Below, piece by piece: positions 7,418-12,201 of a stretch of DNA of 12,201 bases. The stretch is from Bacteroidota bacterium. Its GTDB lineage: Bacteria > Bacteroidota > Bacteroidia > Cytophagales > Cyclobacteriaceae. Location: the NCBI GenBank assembly GCA_023417955.1, contig JAEZDW010000379.1, forward strand, positions 1 through 12,201, in the 5' to 3' direction. The notes beneath the pieces are model-generated. The model was not told where the DNA came from. It did not search any database and was given only the letters and a program-made list of their open reading frames with translations. The first letter of the stretch is position 1, and every line of letters begins with the position of its first letter. The position numbers were made by a program, and so were the translations under genes.

Positions 7418-7819
7418 CTACTTCCTGATTCCATCTATGGAATATTTTCCGGGCCCGGTAAAGAAGAGAGCTACAAATGCAACAAGGTAAAGTACCGCTG
7501 ATTCTTTTCTGCCAAAGGGGTCTGCACCATGAATGACAAAGACGATGGTGGTCGATAGAATGATCAATGGAATTAGTGCGATACGTGTGTACAGGCCGAC
7601 TAGTAGCAATATTGAACAGAAGAACTCCGCGAATACGGCCATGCCAAGCGAAATCGTTGAACCAAGCCCGAACGGGTCAGCAAACCGCGAAGCGCGTTCT
7701 GAAAAGTTTACGAGCTTGGGCCAGCCGTGGGTTAACATCCCCGCGGAGAAACCAACTCTGGCTACGAGCAGCGCAAGGTCAAGCGCGATGGGATGATATT
7801 GCGTGAGTTTTCTGATCAT
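7418..7819 (-). CDS. DoxX-family membrane protein
   Basis: 133 residues with four hydrophobic helices (about 11-30, 55-76, 78-97 and 106-121). The family pattern is clear: RVGFSAGMLTHGWPKL in helix 1 and its loop, FAEFFCSILLLVGLYTRIA across helices 2-3, HGADPFGRKESA, and the terminal GPGKYSID that closes most DoxX/DoxD proteins. The prototype DoxD/DoxA pair is an archaeal thiosulfate:quinone oxidoreductase. In mycobacteria a DoxX protein forms a membrane complex with superoxide dismutase and a sulfurtransferase in oxidative-stress defence. The function of this copy is not established. Its ATG overlaps the TGA of the upstream peroxidase (ATGA). Lying between peroxidases and menA, it plausibly works with thiols or quinones at the membrane. 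Confidence 0.85.
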   Translation of the reverse strand: MIRKLTQYHPIALDLALLVARVGFSAGMLTHGWPKLVNFSERASRFADPFGLGSTISLGMAVFAEFFCSILLLVGLYTRIALIPLIILSTTIVFVIHGADPFGRKESAVLYLVAFVALFFTGPGKYSIDGIRK

Positions 7820-8382
7820 GGAATCAATTCAAGTTTTTTAAGAATTTCCGGATCAAGCGGACTAACCTTGGAAGGATAGAACGCTACAGGCATTCCGGTC
7901 GGGTCGATAACATATTTGCAGAAGTTCCAGCGCGGGGACTTTTTGATTTTGCTTTCCAACCACGTGTACAACGGATGCTGTTCTCTTCCTTTAACTGATA
8001 TTTTGCTGAACATCTGAAAAGTGACACCGTAGTTCTTTTCACAGAAAGCAGCGATGTCATCGTTGGTACCCGGTTCCTGCCAAAGGAAGTTATTTGCCGG
8101 GAAACCCAGTACTACGACTCTATCGCCATATTTTTCGTGGAGCTCCTGCAATTCACGATACTGCGGTGTATAACCGCATTTCGAGGCCGTGTTTACGACG
8201 AGAAGGTATTTTCCGCGATAACGGGAAAAATCAATCTCGTCGCCATCGAGCGAAGTCATTTTGAAATCGTAAATGGATTCTACTTCCGGCTGTGGTTTCC
8301 GCGACGCAAAAAGTAAGTCGGAAAAGAAAGCCAGAACACTCATCAGCAGGATGGCGACGACGATATACCTAAATGATTGCAT
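7816..8382 (-). CDS. Membrane-anchored glutathione peroxidase-family protein (second tandem copy)
   Basis: 188 residues. An uncleaved-looking N-terminal helix (about 7-26) is followed by a linker and then a complete thioredoxin-fold GPx domain (about 37-186). It reduces peroxides at a Cys rather than a selenocysteine. Peroxidatic Cys69 lies in NTASKCGYTPQY, Gln102 in NNFLWQEPGT, and Trp152/Asn153 in RWNFCKY, so the catalytic tetrad is present. Cys114 (AAFCEKNYGV) sits where thioredoxin-dependent family members carry the resolving Cys, which points to thioredoxin-like reductants rather than glutathione. The usual FGxQEP is changed to FLWQEP. The domain is about two-thirds identical by eye to the upstream copy, implying tandem duplication. 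Its ATG overlaps the upstream gene's TAG by 14 bases, and its stop overlaps the DoxX start. Confidence 0.9.
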   Translation of the reverse strand: MQSFRYIVVAILLMSVLAFFSDLLFASRKPQPEVESIYDFKMTSLDGDEIDFSRYRGKYLLVVNTASKCGYTPQYRELQELHEKYGDRVVVLGFPANNFLWQEPGTNDDIAAFCEKNYGVTFQMFSKISVKGREQHPLYTWLESKIKKSPRWNFCKYVIDPTGMPVAFYPSKVSPLDPEILKKLELIP

Positions 8383-8869
8383 CTACAATTTCCTTATCCA
8401 TCGGACTGACTTTCGAAGGATAAAACTTGATCGTTCCGTCGGGCTTGACGAGGTATTTGCAAAAATTCCACGACGGTTCCTCTCCGGTCTTTTCTTTCAG
8501 GAACTTGTATAGTGGATGCTGGTCGTCACCTTTCACGGAAATCTTTTCAAACATCTGGAAAGAGACACCGTAGTTTTTTTCACAGAAGGATGCAATTTCG
8601 GCGCTGGTACCCGGCTCCTGCTGACCAAAATTGTTTGCAGGGAACCCGAGGATCACAACTTTCTCTCCGTACATCTCGTGGAGCTTCTGCAGATCCTTGT
8701 ATTGAGGTGTATAGCCACATTTAGAGGCAACATTTACAATTAAAAGCGTCTTACCCTTGTATTTGGAGAAGTCAATTGATTCTCCATCGAGGGAAGTCAT
8801 TTTGAAGTCGTAAACCGACGAGGCATTGGTAGCGATCATAAGCAATAGGGCTGATATTAATGCTTTCAT
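8369..8869 (-). CDS. Exported glutathione peroxidase-family protein (first tandem copy)
   Basis: 166 residues. MKALISALLLMIATNASS is a signal peptide, so the enzyme probably acts in the periplasm. The GPx domain (about 19-164) carries peroxidatic Cys51 in VASKCGYTPQY, Gln84 in NNFGQQEPGT, and Trp134/Asn135 in SWNFCKY. Cys96 in SFCEKNYGV is the likely resolving Cys of thioredoxin-type GPx enzymes. There is no in-frame TGA, so this is a Cys enzyme and not a selenoprotein. It reduces hydrogen peroxide or lipid hydroperoxides; the substrate cannot be read from sequence. It is the first gene of the unit that continues through the second copy, DoxX and menA. The 99-base gap behind argS probably holds the promoter, but I find no clear TAnnTTTG element there. 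Confidence 0.92.
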   Translation of the reverse strand: MKALISALLLMIATNASSVYDFKMTSLDGESIDFSKYKGKTLLIVNVASKCGYTPQYKDLQKLHEMYGEKVVILGFPANNFGQQEPGTSAEIASFCEKNYGVSFQMFEKISVKGDDQHPLYKFLKEKTGEEPSWNFCKYLVKPDGTIKFYPSKVSPMDKEIVDAII

Positions 8870-8968
8870 ATTTAGTTCGGGGTTAATCGAATAACATCAA
8901 GTAACGAAAAATGTTCTGATTTTCGCACCGGTTTTCTGTAAAGCGGGGCTACCCGAATCCAGGCGGCA

Positions 8969-10756
8969 TCACATACGCTCGGGAACCTCGATTCCGAGTA
9001 ATGCCATGGCCTTTTTTAGCACATTACCAACCGCTTCAGTGAAGGCAATGCGAAATGCCAGTTTATCACGGTCGCTCTCCGCGAAAATCGGTATCGACTG
9101 ATAGAACTGATTATACGATTTCGCAAGTTCGTAAGCATAATTTGCGACCACAGCCGGAGAGTACTCTTTGACAGCTTCAGCAAGTTTTGATTCATACCTG
9201 CTCAGCAGAAACACACCATCACGCTCGGCGGCCTCAAGCTGACTTACCGTGTGAAATGAATCCCGGCTCCACGATATGCCGGCCTCTGTTGCCTTGCGCA
9301 TAATTGCGCGGATACGAGCGTGGGTGTATTGAATGAAAGGACCTGTGAAACCCTGCAGTTGAATCGACTCATTGGGATCAAACAGCATGCGCTTTTTCGG
9401 ATCAACTTTGAGCAGGAAAAACTTGAGCGCACCCATGCCGATCATTTCGAACAGGCGGCGTGCTTCGTCACCAGTCATATCGTCCAGTTTGCCGAGTTCG
9501 CGTGTTTGTTTTTCCGCTTCGCTATGCATCTCCGCCATCAAATCGTCAGCGTCAACAACGGTACCTTCGCGACTCTTCATTTTTCCACTGGGTAAGTCTA
9601 CCATCCCATATGAGAGGTGGTAACAACGCTGCGCCCAGTCGTAACCCAGTTTACCAAGGATGAGAAACAAAACTTTGAAGTGGTACTCCTGCTCATTGCC
9701 TACTGTGTACACCTGACCTTTGATACGCGGGAAATCGCGGAACCTGAGTATCGCAGTTCCTATGTCCTGCGTCATGTAAACTGATGTTCCATCGGCGCGC
9801 AGCAATACTTTGTGATCGAGTCCCTCAGCGGTGAGGTCAACCCAGACCGATCCATCTTCTTTCTTGTAAAAGACCCCCTTCTCAAGACCCTTTGTTACTT
9901 CTTCCTTGCCAAGAAGGTATGTATCTGATTCGTAATAGAGTTTGTCAAAGTCGACGCCCATTCTCTTGTAAGTCTCAGCGAATCCGGCGTAAACCCACTC
10001 GTTCATCATTCGCCATAACTCAACCGTCTCCGGATCTTTTTGTTCCCACTTACGAAGAAGTTCCTGCGCGTATTTCATCACCGGTGCCTCCTTCTCTGCC
10101 TCCTCCTGCGACATTCCCTTCTCCACCAGTGCTTTCACCTGTGCCTTGTAGGCCTTGTCAAACTCGACATAATACTTCCCAACGAGATGGTCACCTTTTA
10201 TCATGGTGGTATCCGGCGTTTCACCGTCACCATAAAGCTTCCATGCGGCCATCGACTTACAGATGTGTATACCCCGGTCGTTGATGATCTGCACCTTGTG
10301 GACCGTGTATCCGTTGGCCTTAAAGATTTCACTTACACTCCACCCAAGGAAGTTGTTACGCAGGTGTCCAAGGTGGAGCGGCTTGTTCGTATTCGGTGAG
10401 GAATATTCGATCATGACTTCCTCGCCGTTCGACGGAAGTTGGCCGAAGTCACTGCGATTCGCGATTGAGCTGAAAAGCGAGACCCAAACGTGGTCGTGAA
10501 GCACGAGGTTAAGAAAACCCTTGACCACATTGAAACGATTGACAAGGCTGCTGTGCTCCTGCAAATGCTCCCCGACAAGGCGTGCGGTTTCTTCCGGACT
10601 CTTCCTTGAAAGCCGCGTTAAAGGAAAGCACACCAATGTGTGAGACCCTTCAAACTCCTGGTTGGTCGGTTGTATCTGGAGGCCGTCGGGCGCCTGACCA
10701 AAAAGATGCGCTGCTGCCTTTTGTACTTCTTCGCGAAGCTGAAGATCAAGATTCAT
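8969..10756 (-). CDS. argS: Arginyl-tRNA synthetase (ArgS)
   Basis: 595 residues from the ATG at 10756 (MNLDLQLREEV). The frame stays open to 10837, but the extra 27 residues overlap the gap after the DHS gene and are unlike the family start. This cytosolic class I synthetase charges tRNA-Arg. An N-terminal Arg-tRNA synthetase domain (about 1-90) precedes the catalytic domain with SSPNTNKPLHLGH (119-131; HIGH motif as HLGH) and the KMSKS equivalent KMKSR (392-396). The lysine-poor or degenerate KMSKS is normal for many ArgRS. GPFIQYTHARI (472-482) opens the anticodon-binding DALR domain, and the C-terminus ends VPERM, as is usual. Nothing is missing. It follows the DHS-like gene by 70 bases. 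Confidence 0.97.
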   Translation of the reverse strand: MNLDLQLREEVQKAAAHLFGQAPDGLQIQPTNQEFEGSHTLVCFPLTRLSRKSPEETARLVGEHLQEHSSLVNRFNVVKGFLNLVLHDHVWVSLFSSIANRSDFGQLPSNGEEVMIEYSSPNTNKPLHLGHLRNNFLGWSVSEIFKANGYTVHKVQIINDRGIHICKSMAAWKLYGDGETPDTTMIKGDHLVGKYYVEFDKAYKAQVKALVEKGMSQEEAEKEAPVMKYAQELLRKWEQKDPETVELWRMMNEWVYAGFAETYKRMGVDFDKLYYESDTYLLGKEEVTKGLEKGVFYKKEDGSVWVDLTAEGLDHKVLLRADGTSVYMTQDIGTAILRFRDFPRIKGQVYTVGNEQEYHFKVLFLILGKLGYDWAQRCYHLSYGMVDLPSGKMKSREGTVVDADDLMAEMHSEAEKQTRELGKLDDMTGDEARRLFEMIGMGALKFFLLKVDPKKRMLFDPNESIQLQGFTGPFIQYTHARIRAIMRKATEAGISWSRDSFHTVSQLEAAERDGVFLLSRYESKLAEAVKEYSPAVVANYAYELAKSYNQFYQSIPIFAESDRDKLAFRIAFTEAVGNVLKKAMALLGIEVPERM

Positions 10757-10826
10757 TGGTGAATAGAATGCATGTTGCAAGGGTTTGCCCTGTTTTAAAA
10801 GAGCCGGTCTTTTTATCCGAAGATAC

Positions 10827-11801
10827 TTACCATTCAAGTACGTATGCGAAGATCAACGGCGCGACGATCGTTGCGTCAGATTCTACGATGTACTTGGGTG
10901 TATCTATGTTGAGTTTGCCCCACGTGATTTTTTCGTTTGGCACCGCTCCCGAATACGATCCATAACTGGTTGTAGAGTCACTGATCTGGCAGAAGTAGCT
11001 CCAGAACGGAACGCCATCGCGTCCAAGATCCTGATGCAGCATTGGCACAACACAGATCGGGAAATCTCCGGCGATACCACCACCAATCTGGAAGAAACCA
11101 ATTCCATGTTCGCCGGCGTTTTGCGTATACCAGTCGGCAAGCCAGGTCATATATTCAATACCTGACTTCATAGTCGACGCTTTGAGTTCGCCGGTAATAC
11201 AGTAAGAAGCGAAGATGTTCCCCATCGTGCTGTCCTCCCAGCCGGGAACTACCATGGGGATATTCTTTTTTGCGGCGGCGATCATCCAGCTGTTGGCAGG
11301 ATCTATTTCGTAATACTGTTCAAGGACGCCGCTGTTCAGGAGGCGGAACATGAATTCATGCGGGAACAGTCTTTCGCCTTTGTCTTCCGCATCTTTCCAT
11401 ACCTTGAACAAATGCTCCTGCAGTCTGCGGAATGCTTCCTCCTCAGGAATACAGGTATCCGTCACCCTGTTGAGGTGGTTTTGCAGAAGGTCCCACTCCT
11501 GCTCCGGTGTCAGGTCGCGGTAATTGGGAATTCTTTTATAGTGAGAATGAGCGACGAGGTTCATGATATCTTCCTCGAGGTTGGCGCCGGTGCAGGAAAT
11601 AATGTGAACCTTGTCTTTCCGGATCATCTCGGCAAAGCTGATTCCCAATTCACCGGTGCTCATTGCTCCCGCGAGGGTGACCATCATCTTCTTGCCCGAC
11701 TCGACGTGTTTCTTATACCCTTTTGCCGCATCGACAAGCGCAGCAGCGTTGAAGTGCAGGTAGTGTTTTTCCAAAAAGGCGGAAATCGGTTTGTTGCTCA
11801 T
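10827..11801 (-). CDS. Deoxyhypusine synthase family protein (probable polyamine enzyme)
   Basis: 324 residues, full length for bacterial members. DHS enzymes transfer the aminobutyl group of spermidine, using NAD, via a Schiff base to a Lys. That Lys is here: Lys296 in NEKITWGKL, matching Lys329 of human DHS (WGK motif), with Glu290 matching Glu323. The NAD-binding region is represented by LAGAMSTGELGISFAEMI (43-60), TGANLEEDI (71-79) and QIGGGIAGD (238-246). The human GGGxxKHH motif, which carries catalytic His288, reads GGGIAGDF here, placing Asp246 at that position, and human Asp316 is replaced by Tyr283. Bacteria lack the eIF5A substrate. A cyanobacterial homologue, SpeY, is needed for homospermidine synthesis, so a polyamine role is likely but unproven. 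It lies upstream of argS on the same strand. Confidence 0.88.
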   Translation of the reverse strand: MSNKPISAFLEKHYLHFNAAALVDAAKGYKKHVESGKKMMVTLAGAMSTGELGISFAEMIRKDKVHIISCTGANLEEDIMNLVAHSHYKRIPNYRDLTPEQEWDLLQNHLNRVTDTCIPEEEAFRRLQEHLFKVWKDAEDKGERLFPHEFMFRLLNSGVLEQYYEIDPANSWMIAAAKKNIPMVVPGWEDSTMGNIFASYCITGELKASTMKSGIEYMTWLADWYTQNAGEHGIGFFQIGGGIAGDFPICVVPMLHQDLGRDGVPFWSYFCQISDSTTSYGSYSGAVPNEKITWGKLNIDTPKYIVESDATIVAPLIFAYVLEW

Positions 11802-11838
11802 TTCGTTGCTTCGATATTAGTGAAACTTGATTTGGTCG

Positions 11839-11846
11839 CGAAATTA
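11839..11846 (-). promoter_or_regulatory. Possible -7 element for the DHS-like gene (TAATTTCG)
   Basis: The minus strand reads TAATTTCG, one mismatch from TAnnTTTG, 37 bases before the ATG at 11801, which allows a leader of about 30 bases. No TTG stands at the expected -33 position; that position falls in the ACGAAA/TTTCGT palindrome. Weak evidence. Confidence 0.28.
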
Positions 11847-11866
11847 AGAAAATCGGGTAGTATTTC

Positions 11867-11882
11867 ACGAAATCCGTTTCGT
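11867..11882. repeat. Perfect palindrome ACGAAA-TCCG-TTTCGT
   Basis: Six perfectly complementary bases on each side of a four-base loop, 66 bases upstream of the DHS-like start codon and just upstream of the possible -7 element. It could be a small RNA hairpin or a dimeric repressor site overlapping the -33 region. It is too short to decide and could be chance. Confidence 0.35.
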
Positions 11883-11934
11883 AACTGGTTGAAGGGGTCC
11901 ACAGAGGAAGCGGTGTCGCTGGAAATACCATCAA

Positions 11935-11985
11935 CGCAGTGGCGCGGAAGCGCAGGGCTTCGCAGGGAAAAACTTGGATTGGCAG
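11935..11985 (+). repeat. Degenerate CGCAG tandem repeat, left arm of an inverted pair
   Basis: CGCAG or CGCGG recurs at 11935, 11943, 11951 and 11961, a period of 8-10 bases, followed by a purine run and TTGGATTG (11974-11981). From 11950 the sequence aligns with the reverse complement of the right edge: 15 of 20 bases over the GCGC..TTCGC..GAA part, then the shared octamer TTGGATTG and CAG. Short GC-rich units of the CGCAGAG kind are, from memory, a common dispersed intergenic repeat in several bacterial phyla including Bacteroidota. Confidence 0.55.
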
Positions 11986-12165
11986 TCCTCACCGACAGTG
12001 ATTGAGCATTTTTCTCACCCTCACACCGAAACTCACGGCACGGGGAAACAAGGTTGTTGTTCAACTACCTGCGCCGCCGCTTACCTCGAAACAGGACTGC
12101 CGCACGGATAAGTGATCGAAATTTTGAGCGCGATAAGAGAAACCTCATCCTCTGCCAGATAAGCC

Positions 12166-12201
12166 CTGCAATCCAAAAAAATTCTCCGCGAACCTCAGCG
12201 C
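12166..12201 (-). repeat. Inverted second copy of the CGCAG-type repeat, cut by the window edge
   Basis: Read on the minus strand, 12201-12182 is a GCGCTGAGGTTCGCGGAGAA block, followed by a T run and TTGGATTG (12176-12169), matching the left arm at 11950-11985 in inverted orientation. The gap between the arms is about 180 bases. The copy is probably incomplete because it reaches the end of the window. Confidence 0.5.

Larger units (their letters stand above)
11802..12201. other. Gene-free 400-base stretch at the right edge
   Basis: No frame here looks like a protein. The longest candidates are low-complexity read-through of Ser/Arg/Pro-rich sequence, including one on the minus strand that happens to end in an ATGA overlap with the DHS gene. 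No tRNA or rRNA signature is seen. The stretch contains degenerate CGCAG repeats, two inverted repeat arms, a 9-base inverted repeat, a short palindrome and a possible promoter, annotated separately. Confidence 0.6.

Noticed and set aside
8369..8869. Possible selenoprotein glutathione peroxidase
   Set aside because: The catalytic position is a normal Cys codon in both copies, with no in-frame TGA.
8944..8955. CGGG-GCTA-CCCG hairpin after argS
   Set aside because: Only 4 base pairs, and the downstream sequence (CTTTAC) is not a proper T run.
6457..10779. The 11-mer TGCATGTTGCA at 6457-6467 and again at 10769-10779, both in intergenic gaps
   Set aside because: In 12 kb many 11-base matches are expected by chance, and the positions relative to the downstream genes differ.
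10797..10813. AAAAGA-GCCGG-TCTTTT inverted repeat between the DHS-like gene and argS
   Set aside because: The stem is mostly A-T and the T run is part of the stem itself. It could be a weak bidirectional terminator, but the evidence is insufficient.
11358..12005. A 215-residue plus-strand open frame at the right end
   Set aside because: It is antisense to the well-supported DHS-like gene for most of its length and runs on into repeat DNA, with no recognisable domain.
11798..12064. An 88-residue minus-strand frame whose stop overlaps the DHS-like start (ATGA)
   Set aside because: The overlap looks like coupling, but the translation is Ser/Arg/Pro-rich, spans the CGCAG repeats and has no hydrophobic or structured segment. 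Probably chance.

Overview
The window looks like a chromosomal housekeeping segment from the phylum Bacteroidota, probably order Cytophagales (the order is a guess from gene content and mid-range GC, not something the sequence proves). Supporting signs are start codons without Shine-Dalgarno sequences, a TAnnTTTG-type promoter element directly in front of guaA, exported proteins whose signal peptides end just before Gln, a DUF4136 lipoprotein, a deoxyhypusine-synthase-like enzyme and a menaquinone-pathway prenyltransferase. All twelve genes I can support lie on the minus strand, so transcription runs from high to low coordinates.

In transcription order: (1) 12201-11802 is a roughly 400-base gene-free stretch. 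It holds degenerate CGCAG-type repeats in two inverted copies, and a small palindrome and possible promoter before the next gene. (2) A deoxyhypusine synthase family protein (likely polyamine metabolism), then argS (arginyl-tRNA synthetase). (3) A tightly packed four-gene unit: two tandem exported or membrane-anchored glutathione peroxidases overlapping by 14 bases, a DoxX-family membrane protein overlapping by 4 bases, and menA (1,4-dihydroxy-2-naphthoate prenyltransferase) 18 bases further on. (4) A translationally coupled pair: a DUF4136 lipoprotein with a Tyr/Gly-rich loop and a small outer-membrane beta-barrel protein. (5) guaA (GMP synthase), with a promoter element touching its start and an intrinsic terminator overlapping its stop codon. 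(6) A TPR plus periplasmic-binding-fold exported protein (LpoA-like architecture), then hemL (glutamate-1-semialdehyde aminotransferase) 7 bases downstream. (7) The N-terminus of a membrane-anchored sensor-like protein running off the left edge.

Much of the window is core metabolism: purine, haem and menaquinone synthesis, and tRNA charging. The parts that stand out are the envelope peroxidase/DoxX/MenA unit, the DHS-like enzyme whose active-site His position is changed, the LpoA-like protein, and the inverted repeats at the right edge. I see no phage, CRISPR, transposase, tRNA or rRNA, and no convincing new defence or biosynthetic system.
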